From the NCBI GenBank assembly GCA_025782575.1, contig JALGYY010000025.1:124001-188000 (forward strand): a stretch of DNA of 64,000 nucleotides. The letters run 5' to 3'. Under the pieces are notes generated by a model, which saw nothing but the letters and a program-made list of their open reading frames with translations, was not told the origin of the DNA and ran no database searches. The stretch's first letter is position 1. Every line of letters starts with the position of its first letter. Both the position numbers and the translations under genes were made by a program. This stretch comes from a bacterium (GTDB taxonomy: Bacteria; Orphanbacterota; Orphanbacteria; Orphanbacterales; Orphanbacteraceae). This document shows positions 17,955 to 25,835 of this stretch, piece after piece.

Positions 17955-19013
17955 ATGATCACGCTGAATGTCATCTATACTCCTGGCACTCCCGGTCGGC
18001 TCCTCCCCTTCACGCTGTCACTCCTCCAGGGATCCGGCGTCAGGATACGGATCGTCGAGAACGGGTGTCCGCCGGAAGAGTCGCGACTGCTCCGTGCGGC
18101 GGCCGAGGTCGACGATCGAATTACCTATTATTCGCTCGGCGTCCCCGGTCCGGTCGAACATGGCCTCGCACTCAATCATCTGTTTGAGCGCTTCACTGAA
18201 CCCTGTTTCGGGATGGTCGACTCTGACATGATTGCGAGCGGTGACTACATGTCCGGAATCCCCTCTCTGTTTCCAGGCAAGGCCGCGGTATTCAGCGGTT
18301 CACCCGTATGGGCGGCCGACAATGATATGGTCGTCAGGAAAAGCTGTACCTGGATTGGCGCCCGCCATCGAATATTGACGGACGGCACGAGCGTCGGGAA
18401 CTCCTACTTCGCCATCTATGACCGTGCCTTGCTCGAACCCGCCTGGCGGGCAGCCCCTCGAGGCTTCGGTACACACGACCGATACCAACTATCTCGAAGC
18501 GTGCAGAAAGCTTTCGCCGAACGGGGGTGGCGATACGTCATGTTCGATACCGCTCGCGTACTGAATCTGCAACTCATCCTCGACGGCCACGCGCTCGAGC
18601 ATCTGATCCTGCCCACCCTGCATCATGTCGGAGGTTTCAGTGCGGAGAACTTTGCCCGGCGGAAAGATGATCTGGCTGCTCTGGCCGGTGCGACATTTCG
18701 GATCCTCCGATCGGACGACGGCCGACGGGTGCAGCGCTTCGTCGACGGCGCCCGCCATCGACTGTTTCTTACCCGTAGCCGGCGCGACCCGCGTCACGTC
18801 CGAATGAACGCCCACCGGCGGCTCGTCATCTCCCACATCCGCGAGGTTGTCGACGCGATCAGGTCCGGCGAGACCCCACCTGAGACTCCGATTACCGGCC
18901 TCCCCGATGTCGACAGCCATGTTGCCGCGCTCGTAGGCGCCATTGAAGATCGATATCCCATTGGTCTTGCGGCATCTGCCCGCACAAGCGCCCAGGTGTC
19001 CAGCCAGCGATGA
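17955..19013 (+). CDS. GT-A-fold glycosyltransferase-like protein, tandem copy 1
   Basis: 352 aa cytoplasmic protein with the layout of a GT-A glycosyltransferase: an N-terminal strand (ITLNVIYTPG), an E-N-G-C-P-P-E-E segment where the nucleotide-binding D/E would be, then CFGMVDSDMIASGDY (about residues 87-101) with a D-S-D metal-binding motif. It matches the next gene closely along most of its length, including the N-terminal YT-G-T, the H-G-x-AL-HL-ER segment and H-H-x-G-G-x-S near residue 220. I cannot assign donor or acceptor. The stop overlaps the next start by four bases (ATGA), so the two are translationally coupled. Confidence 0.75.
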   Translation: MITLNVIYTPGTPGRLLPFTLSLLQGSGVRIRIVENGCPPEESRLLRAAAEVDDRITYYSLGVPGPVEHGLALNHLFERFTEPCFGMVDSDMIASGDYMSGIPSLFPGKAAVFSGSPVWAADNDMVVRKSCTWIGARHRILTDGTSVGNSYFAIYDRALLEPAWRAAPRGFGTHDRYQLSRSVQKAFAERGWRYVMFDTARVLNLQLILDGHALEHLILPTLHHVGGFSAENFARRKDDLAALAGATFRILRSDDGRRVQRFVDGARHRLFLTRSRRDPRHVRMNAHRRLVISHIREVVDAIRSGETPPETPITGLPDVDSHVAALVGAIEDRYPIGLAASARTSAQVSSQR

Positions 19014-20038
19014 CCACATTTCATATCGTTTATACTGCGGGAACCATCGCTTCTCTTCTCCCATTCGCTTTCTCGCTGCTTCGCTCCCCCGCTGCCCGCT
19101 TTCTTCTCGTCGACAATGGATGTGGCCCGGATGAGTCGCAGTGTCTGCGATCCGTGGCGGACTCGGAGCCGAGATTCTCATACTATCGACTTCCCTTTCC
19201 CGATGTAGCGCCCCACGGCACCGCCCTCGATCACCTGCTCGAACGGTGCACCGAACGGTTCTTTGCCATTCTCGACTCCGATATTATGGCGACCGGCGAT
19301 TTTCTCTCCGAGCTCGCGGACCGTCCCACCCGCTTCGGCGCAATCTGTTCCGCCTGGCCGATCTGGATCGAGGACGGTGAATCGGTATGCGCGGCATCGC
19401 AGACATTCGTCGGCGGTCCGTACCGTCAGTTGTCTGACGGCACCGAAGTGGGGGGCACCGGTTGTGCGATCTACGATCGAACGGCTCTGGAAGACGCTCT
19501 TGGCCAGGTCCGAGCCGGGCTGTCGAATCAGACTTCCCACGCGCTCGGAGATGAGTTACGCCTCTCCTTCCAAAAGCGCGGCTGGAACTGCATCCGATTC
19601 GGTACGGCGCGGGTCGCCCATCTCCAGCTCGTGCTGCAGGGAAATCCCATCATCAACCGGCATTCCGATCACCTTCACCACATCGGCGGAGTGAGCCACA
19701 CTTCAGATGTCGCGCCCACGAGCCTCCCCTCCAAACTTCGTCGCGTCGCTTCGCTGTTTCTTCGGGGCGACAGGTCACCCGCGTCGAATCTCGTTTCCAA
19801 TGTCAACCGACGATTCAGCGAGAGCGGACGGAAACAGGCAAGCACCTACCTGCGTAAACGAAAGGTGGTCCTCCACGCCGAGGCTGCGATGGATGCATTG
19901 CGCTGCGGAGATCCCCCACCGACGACTCCCCCGACCGGATCTCCCGAAGTCAATGGGCGTCTCGCGCTCTTCCTCGAGTCTCTCGTGCGAGATTATCCGG
20001 ATCAGTGCGAGCGGCTGAGTTCGGTCACCCGCACATGA
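19010..20038 (+). CDS. GT-A-fold glycosyltransferase-like protein, tandem copy 2
   Basis: 342 aa paralogue of the preceding gene, sharing the N-terminal fold (TTFHIVYTAGT), the V-D-N-G-C-G-P-D-E segment, H-G-T-A-L-D-H-L-L-E-R and the D-S-D motif (FFAILDSDIMATGDF, about residues 83-97). The ATGA overlap with copy 1 and a 41-nt gap to the flippase gene indicate one transcript. Divergence between copies is substantial, so they probably act at different steps on the same glycan rather than being redundant. Confidence 0.75.
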   Translation: MTTFHIVYTAGTIASLLPFAFSLLRSPAARFLLVDNGCGPDESQCLRSVADSEPRFSYYRLPFPDVAPHGTALDHLLERCTERFFAILDSDIMATGDFLSELADRPTRFGAICSAWPIWIEDGESVCAASQTFVGGPYRQLSDGTEVGGTGCAIYDRTALEDALGQVRAGLSNQTSHALGDELRLSFQKRGWNCIRFGTARVAHLQLVLQGNPIINRHSDHLHHIGGVSHTSDVAPTSLPSKLRRVASLFLRGDRSPASNLVSNVNRRFSESGRKQASTYLRKRKVVLHAEAAMDALRCGDPPPTTPPTGSPEVNGRLALFLESLVRDYPDQCERLSSVTRT

Positions 20039-20079
20039 TGGCCCGTCCCTCGATCCCTTGCTACGAAAGCTGGTGAGAT

Positions 20080-21594
20080 ATGCGGCCTGGTGACAGCCAT
20101 TTCCGCACGTTTGACCTTCAGGAAGATCTCATCGGACGATCTGTGCGGGGAGGTACGGTTACGTTCATCGCACATGGACTCCGCTTTTTCCTGAACATCG
20201 GCTCAACAGTCATACTCGCGCGCATTCTCACACCACTGGATTTCGGCGTGATCGCCATGGTAGCCGCTGCCACAGGGTTTCTTACCATCCTGCGCGATCT
20301 GGGACTTGGCACCGTAACCGTACAGAGTGAGGTGATCGACCAGACTCAGGTGAGCACTCTCTTCTGGTTGAACATGATCTCAGGCACTGCCCTGGCGGTT
20401 ATTATCTCTCTCGCCTCCCCCGCAATCGCGGCATTTTTCAACGAACCTAAACTGACTCCTGTCGGGATCGCCTTTGGTCTTCTGGCTATCATCGGATCGC
20501 TCGGAACACAGCATAGCGGTCTTCTTCGCCGACGCATGCGTTTCGGTGCTCTCGCCACTGTGGAGGTCAGCTCGCTCGCCGCCGGTTCGATCACAGGAGT
20601 GATAATGGCGATACTGGGTATGGAGTATTGGTCTCTCGTCGGCATGCGCGTCGCCTCTGAATCGACTCGCATCGGTTGCCTCTGGCTTTTCTGCGACTGG
20701 CGCCCCGATCGCTCGTTCGACTTTCGCGGGGTTCGCTCCAAACTGGCGTTCGGCGGCTTCATCACGCTCTCCCAGTTCCTGCGTTATGTGACACACCACG
20801 TGGACCGCCTTCTCATCGGCCGCGTCTTCGGCCCCGAATCTCTCGGGCTCTACGGACGAGCGCGGGGTTGGCTCGTCTCTCCCGCCCACCTGATCTCCGT
20901 TCCGATGTCAGGCGTCGCCATTCCTGTCCTGAGCCGTCTCCGCGGAGAGCCGGAGCGATTTCGTTCCTGGTTTCGAGCGGGCCAGGGCATCCTTGCCACT
21001 CTTGCCGTTCCTGCAGCCGCATTCCTGTTCGCCGACACGAGAACGGTCGTGCTGCTCATCCTTGGTGACCAGTGGATTGCGGCGATCCCGATATTCCGGC
21101 TTCTCGCCCCGGTCTCCATCGTCGCGATCGCACGCATCGGTTTTCACTGGTGCTACATCTCTCTGGGGCGGGCGGATCGTCAGCTGCGATGGGAGCTCGT
21201 AATGATGATCGCGACGATCATCGCGTTCCTGACAGGCATGCGATGGGGCGTGAACGGGGTGGCGGCCGCCTGGTCCGTCGTGAGCCTGCTTCTTGCCGTG
21301 CCGGGGGCGCTCTATTGCTTTCGCGGATCGCCTGTCGAATTCAGCGATCTCGCTACGGCATTCGCCGCTCCCCTCGCTGGTGCGATTCCCGGGGCGATTG
21401 CGGTTCGTCTCTTCTCAGCCTGGAGACCGATCGAAAGCACCCCGATCGCGATCGCAATCCACGCCACTCTTTTTCTCTCCGTCTATCTGGTGATCTGGAT
21501 CGGATTGCCGGGGGGACGGGAACGGGCCAGACTCTTTATCGGTCTCGCTCGCCGGGTCCGGCAACCTCGAACAACCGAAGGACGAGATAGGTGA
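20080..21594 (+). CDS. MOP-superfamily polysaccharide/lipid-linked oligosaccharide flippase, copy 1
   Basis: 504 aa, about a dozen hydrophobic helices. The first 60 residues (IGRSVRGGTVTFIAHGLRF, then ILARILTPLDFGVIAM) are the classic start of the lipopolysaccharide flippase (WzxC/RfbX-like) family, with DLGLGTV in the following loop. Such proteins move undecaprenyl-linked or other lipid-linked glycans from the inner to the outer leaflet of the cytoplasmic membrane. It follows the two glycosyltransferase-like genes and overlaps the sulfotransferase-glycosyltransferase fusion by four bases, so it probably exports the product of these enzymes. Confidence 0.9.
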   Translation: MRPGDSHFRTFDLQEDLIGRSVRGGTVTFIAHGLRFFLNIGSTVILARILTPLDFGVIAMVAAATGFLTILRDLGLGTVTVQSEVIDQTQVSTLFWLNMISGTALAVIISLASPAIAAFFNEPKLTPVGIAFGLLAIIGSLGTQHSGLLRRRMRFGALATVEVSSLAAGSITGVIMAILGMEYWSLVGMRVASESTRIGCLWLFCDWRPDRSFDFRGVRSKLAFGGFITLSQFLRYVTHHVDRLLIGRVFGPESLGLYGRARGWLVSPAHLISVPMSGVAIPVLSRLRGEPERFRSWFRAGQGILATLAVPAAAFLFADTRTVVLLILGDQWIAAIPIFRLLAPVSIVAIARIGFHWCYISLGRADRQLRWELVMMIATIIAFLTGMRWGVNGVAAAWSVVSLLLAVPGALYCFRGSPVEFSDLATAFAAPLAGAIPGAIAVRLFSAWRPIESTPIAIAIHATLFLSVYLVIWIGLPGGRERARLFIGLARRVRQPRTTEGRDR

Positions 21595-23219
21595 GCGGTC
21601 AGACTCCCCCCATTATTGTCACAGGCATGCACCGGTCGGGGACATCACTCGTGTCGAACCTACTGGGAGACGCCGGCGTCGACATGGGACCGGGGAAACG
21701 AACCGGAAAGAAGTACTTTGAAGATCATGCGTTCGTCGACCTCCACCGGAAAATGCTGGATGTCTGTCTTCCCCGCGAAGTCCCGGGCATGGCCGACTGG
21801 GGATGGACGGAAGGCGGATCATTCGACAACACGGGGGCGACGAGGTTTGTGGATCAGGCCCGTGCCCTTACACGGAAGAGGGAGCGGGGACGGGGTGAAC
21901 ATTGGGGGTGGAAGGATCCTCGGACCACCCTCTTTCTGGAGTTCTGGGATGAGCTTATCCCCGATGCCCGCTATCTTCTGCTCTATCGATTCCCGTGGGA
22001 AGTGGCCGATTCCATGCAGCGCCTCGGAGCCGATGTCTTTCTCGATAACCCTGAATACGCTCACTCGATCTGGAGATTCTACAACGAACGAATTCTGGCG
22101 TTCGCGAACCGGCACAGCGATCGCTGCCTCCTGGTCAGCGTGAACGGCCTGCGCCATCGGTTCGAAGAATTTCGTGTACTGGTCGAGCAGAAACTGGGAA
22201 TCACTCTCGCTGGCTCCCTTCCAGACCGCGCGACCGGCCGGGATTCCTTCTTCTCCCCTCCTGAACGAGATCCCCTGGTCGAACTCGTCGCGGAAGCGTC
22301 TCCCGAGTCGATTCGGATTCTACGCCAACTGGATCATGCTGCCGACCTTCCCGCCACGGGATTGTGGCACGACGGGACTCCGCGCCCGCTCCGACTGGTT
22401 CATCGCCCGGAAAAAGCCGGCGACGTGATCACATCGATCGTAATCGCCTGCTTCAATCATGGCGAGTTCCTGCTGGAAGCGGTAGCGAGCGCGGAGCGGA
22501 GCGTCCCCGCGGAAACGACCGAGCTGATCATCGTCAACGACGGCTCCGATCAGCCGCGCACTCTCGAGGTTCTGGCCGCTCTCCGCAGGTCAGGCTATCG
22601 AATCATCGATCAGGAACAAGGTGGATTATCGCGGGCGCGTAACAACGGCATTGAAGCCGCCACCGGCCGCTACATCCTTCCGCTGGATGCCGACAACCGA
22701 TTGCTCTCCGGATATGTACAGAAAGGTAATCACATCCTGGATCGATCCCCCGAGATCGGTATTGTCTACGGGAGCCGCAGGAACTTCGGGATGCGCGATC
22801 AGGTCGTCCACCCTCCTCTTCCCCGCTTTCCTGAGATCTGCTATCACAATCGGGTCGATGCGTGCGCCCTCTTCCGTCGGCAGGTCTGGATCGATTGCGC
22901 CGGCTACGACGAGAGCCTGGAAACATTGGAAGACTGGGAGCTCTGGCTCCACGCACTTGTATTGGGCTGGCGTTTTCATCATCTACAGGAGGTGCTGTTC
23001 GAATATCGTGTCCGGCCGAATTCCAAAGTCAGAGCTACCGCGAAAGCCGGGGGCTCACGTGCGACCATCCGCTATGTACATGCCAAGCATGCAGAGGCAC
23101 TGAAACCCTACCTCGCCGCCGGAACAGAAGGACCTCTCGCCCCCTTCCATCGTCTGATCCGCCGCTTGCGACGGGAGTGGATCCGGCGAACCCACCGGAG
23201 CAGGGGCGTCCGCTCGTAG
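21591..23219 (+). CDS. Bifunctional sulfotransferase-glycosyltransferase fusion
   Basis: 542 aa, GTG start overlapping the flippase stop. The N-terminal half (about 1-270) is a sulfotransferase: P-loop TGMHRSGTSLVSNLL (residues about 7-21), HWGWKDPRT and a YRFPWEVADSM segment in place of the 3'-phosphate site. The C-terminal half (about 278-505) is a family 2 glycosyltransferase: SIVIACFNHGEFL, IIVNDGSD, a GGLSRARNNGI helix, LDADN as DxD-like motif, and TLEDWELWLHAL carrying the catalytic ED-W. One polypeptide thus could add a sugar and a sulfate. Fused genes of this kind occur sporadically in surface-polysaccharide loci; which acceptor is used is unknown. Confidence 0.88.
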   Translation: MSGQTPPIIVTGMHRSGTSLVSNLLGDAGVDMGPGKRTGKKYFEDHAFVDLHRKMLDVCLPREVPGMADWGWTEGGSFDNTGATRFVDQARALTRKRERGRGEHWGWKDPRTTLFLEFWDELIPDARYLLLYRFPWEVADSMQRLGADVFLDNPEYAHSIWRFYNERILAFANRHSDRCLLVSVNGLRHRFEEFRVLVEQKLGITLAGSLPDRATGRDSFFSPPERDPLVELVAEASPESIRILRQLDHAADLPATGLWHDGTPRPLRLVHRPEKAGDVITSIVIACFNHGEFLLEAVASAERSVPAETTELIIVNDGSDQPRTLEVLAALRRSGYRIIDQEQGGLSRARNNGIEAATGRYILPLDADNRLLSGYVQKGNHILDRSPEIGIVYGSRRNFGMRDQVVHPPLPRFPEICYHNRVDACALFRRQVWIDCAGYDESLETLEDWELWLHALVLGWRFHHLQEVLFEYRVRPNSKVRATAKAGGSRATIRYVHAKHAEALKPYLAAGTEGPLAPFHRLIRRLRREWIRRTHRSRGVRS

Positions 23220-23333
23220 GAGGCGGACAGGAATCCGTCGACGGCTCCAAATCAGGGTGATACACTGTCAAACTCGTTTGAACCGAGTATCAGTGAACGT
23301 GCAAATGACACGCATGTCAGAGGTTTTGACTCC

Positions 23334-24248
23334 ATGAAACTGAGCGAGTTGGTTGTTAGGGGCGCCCGGCGTCTCCGAACCGACAACCTGGGTGTTTTTC
23401 TTAAAAGGGCGTGGAAGGTCTTCGGGCTGGAGTCCGCCGGCAGAAGCCGCGACATGCGTTACAACGCGATCCGCCGATCGGCCAAGGACGGTCTTATCGT
23501 CGCCGATATCGAGGGGAGCAGGATGTTCCTGAACGTGGCGGACGAAGGCATCTCCAAACAACTGGCGCTCGACAAGATCCGTGAGCCGGAAGCCACAAAG
23601 ATGATCTGGGATTCCCTGGTCAGTGGAGAAGTGGTCGTCGATATCGGCGCCAACATCGGTTACTTCGCGCTGATCGAATCACAGATCGTCGGCGAATCCG
23701 GATGTGTGTACGCCATCGAACCGGTACCGGGTAACGTCGAACTCCTTCGCCGCAACATAGACGCGAACAACTACACCAATATCGAGCTCTTCCAGATGGG
23801 AATCAGTGAGAAGGCCGGTAAGGTCGAAATGTTCATCTCGAAAAAGTGCAACTGGAGTTCCATGATTTTCGATGAAGACAACGAGGTTGTCGACCGAATC
23901 GAAGTAGACGTGGTCACGCTCGACGAATTTCTCGTGGGAAAGAAGGACCCTACCTTTATCCGCATGGATGTAGAGGGCTTTGAGTACGAAATATTGAACG
24001 GAATGGACAAGACCCTGGGAAAATATCCGAATCTGAAGTTCTTTATCGAAATCCACGCCCACCTGATGGGCCGGGAGAAGACGATCGAATTCCTGGAGAG
24101 GTTCAAACAGAAGGGTTACGAGACTACCGGTGTTTTTCATCCGGAGCTCGATTTCAGTTATAAGACGATCGACGAGCTCATCACCCACGAACAGTTTCTA
24201 TCCGGGGAAATCTACGCTCTGCACGTCTTCCTGCAAAAGAAGTCCTGA
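23334..24248 (+). CDS. FkbM-family SAM-dependent methyltransferase
   Basis: 304 aa. The SAM-binding motif I is VVVDIGANIGYFAL (about residues 101-114), followed by YAIEPVPGNVELLRRNI (motif II acid) and, further on, IRMDVEGFEYEILNGM, all diagnostic of the FkbM family, which O-methylates sugars and polyketides. It ends 12 nt from the convergent second flippase and lies about 110 nt after the fusion gene. It is likely to methylate the glycan built by this locus. The Shine-Dalgarno is weak; a TGATACACT extended -10 (about 23259-23267) and a TCAAAC/GTTTGA dyad (23268-23281) precede it and may drive it separately. Lys/Glu-rich composition differs somewhat from its Arg-rich neighbours. Confidence 0.88.
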   Translation: MKLSELVVRGARRLRTDNLGVFLKRAWKVFGLESAGRSRDMRYNAIRRSAKDGLIVADIEGSRMFLNVADEGISKQLALDKIREPEATKMIWDSLVSGEVVVDIGANIGYFALIESQIVGESGCVYAIEPVPGNVELLRRNIDANNYTNIELFQMGISEKAGKVEMFISKKCNWSSMIFDEDNEVVDRIEVDVVTLDEFLVGKKDPTFIRMDVEGFEYEILNGMDKTLGKYPNLKFFIEIHAHLMGREKTIEFLERFKQKGYETTGVFHPELDFSYKTIDELITHEQFLSGEIYALHVFLQKKS

Positions 24249-24260
24249 TTTCCGCCCCAG

Positions 24261-25835
24261 CTACCTGAGTCCGATCAATCCCAGAATCTTCCGTCCCATG
24301 GGAAAGCGATCTCCTATCTTCCCGACGATTTCCCGGTCATAGTCGTCGATCAGATCGAGCTTCACAATGGCGGCATAGCAGAGAAGAACGAACGGGATGA
24401 TGATCAGGGGCTGCCAATATAGCCCCGCTTGCCGCGCGACAAAATAGGCGACAGCCATAATAAGTGTGTCCACCAGAGCGATCTTCAGGAATGACGCGTC
24501 GTAGATCTTCATTTTGATTTCTCGTTTGACGAAAACCAGTGCCAGAATATTTCGGAGAGAGAGGCTGAACGCCGTGGCGATCGCCGCGCCGAGAATTCCG
24601 TAGAGCTTGATAAGAACAATATTGAGAGCCACGTTCACCAGACTTCCGGTCAGGTCGGCGGCAAGAGTGAGTCTCGTCTTGCCGATACCGTTCAGGAGCA
24701 GTCCTTTCAGTCCCGTGGAACCGGTGACGAGGATCCCGATGGAGAGAAAGACGAGCACGACGGCACCGGAAACATATTCCTCGCCGTACAGAATGGTAAG
24801 GATTGTATCGGGAAAGGAGATGAACACCAGAAACACGGGAAAGCTGATCATGAAGATCCACTTGGTTACCGAAGCATAGAGCCGGCCGATCGCTTCAAAA
24901 TCTTTTTCAAGAAAGAGTGCCGATACTGCAGGCAGGAAGACGAAACCGAACGAGTAGAGTATGAAGTTCAGAAGCTGCGCGATGCTCATGGCCGAGAAGT
25001 AGTAGCCAACATCTTCCGCGGCGGCGAAGGCGCCCAGAATAAGCTGGGAGGACTGCGTCATGGCGAGGAGAATGAAGCTGCTCAGGGTGAGCGGCCACGA
25101 ATAGGTGAGAATCTCCCGGGCCACCGGGATACGGTCTCCTCTCCCCTTAAAGGGAACGATCGCTTTCCGGACCGTAACTACCAGGGCGAACAGGGCGGCG
25201 CAAGCCGACGAGATGGTCCACGCCGTAAGAGCCCCGGTGAGACGAAATCCGACCAGGAGAAGGATCAGGAACACAACTGTACGGGAAAGCCTGGCGACTA
25301 CTTCCTGTATGAGTACAGGGAGTCTGGATTCCTTCATTCCCCGCAGGATCGACACGAAAATGTACATGAGCGCCGTGAAGGGGATCGACAGAGCGAATAG
25401 TCTGAGTACCCGTTGAAGATCCGGCTTGCCAAGGACGTTGGCCGAGAACCAGGGGGCGGCCACGATCAGGAGCAGGCCGAACAGCACGCTTGAAATCAGG
25501 CCGAACAGGATACCGAAGGAAACGACGCTGATCAGTTTCCCGTAATCCTTCTCTTTCAGTGCCATCGACACGAATCGGGTGATTCCGTCCTGCAGGCCGA
25601 ACATGGAGATGATGACGAGGATCGTGGTGATGCTGAGGCCGAGATTGAAGAGGCCGTACTGCTCCGGACCGAGTATGCGAGCAAAGAGAACCTGGTTGAG
25701 GGTTCCCAGAACCTTCCCGATCATCAGACCGGCCAGAATCGTACCGCTCCCTTTGACCACGGAGGTCAGGGAACTCTGAGCGGCCGAACCGGTCGTCCTC
25801 TTGTCCGGCCCTACTTGACCCATTTCATCAGCCAT
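24261..25835 (-). CDS. MOP-superfamily polysaccharide flippase, copy 2
   Basis: 524 aa with about 12-14 membrane helices. The N-terminal region after a short hydrophilic tail (GSGTILAGLMIGKVLGTLNQ, then LFARILGPEQYGLFNLG) matches the polysaccharide biosynthesis (RfbX/MurJ-like) branch of the MOP family, distinct from copy 1. Its first codons overlap the end of the S9 peptidase gene by 25 nt (start at 25835) or 13 nt if the in-frame ATG at 25823 is used, so the two are co-translated. It probably exports a second lipid-linked glycan or partners copy 1. Confidence 0.9.
   Translation of the reverse strand: MADEMGQVGPDKRTTGSAAQSSLTSVVKGSGTILAGLMIGKVLGTLNQVLFARILGPEQYGLFNLGLSITTILVIISMFGLQDGITRFVSMALKEKDYGKLISVVSFGILFGLISSVLFGLLLIVAAPWFSANVLGKPDLQRVLRLFALSIPFTALMYIFVSILRGMKESRLPVLIQEVVARLSRTVVFLILLLVGFRLTGALTAWTISSACAALFALVVTVRKAIVPFKGRGDRIPVAREILTYSWPLTLSSFILLAMTQSSQLILGAFAAAEDVGYYFSAMSIAQLLNFILYSFGFVFLPAVSALFLEKDFEAIGRLYASVTKWIFMISFPVFLVFISFPDTILTILYGEEYVSGAVVLVFLSIGILVTGSTGLKGLLLNGIGKTRLTLAADLTGSLVNVALNIVLIKLYGILGAAIATAFSLSLRNILALVFVKREIKMKIYDASFLKIALVDTLIMAVAYFVARQAGLYWQPLIIIPFVLLCYAAIVKLDLIDDYDREIVGKIGDRFPMGRKILGLIGLR

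Noticed and set aside
23268-23281. TCAAAC/GTTTGA palindrome before the FkbM gene
   Set aside because: Short dyad with no known regulator nearby; could be chance, so it is only mentioned in the gene entry.
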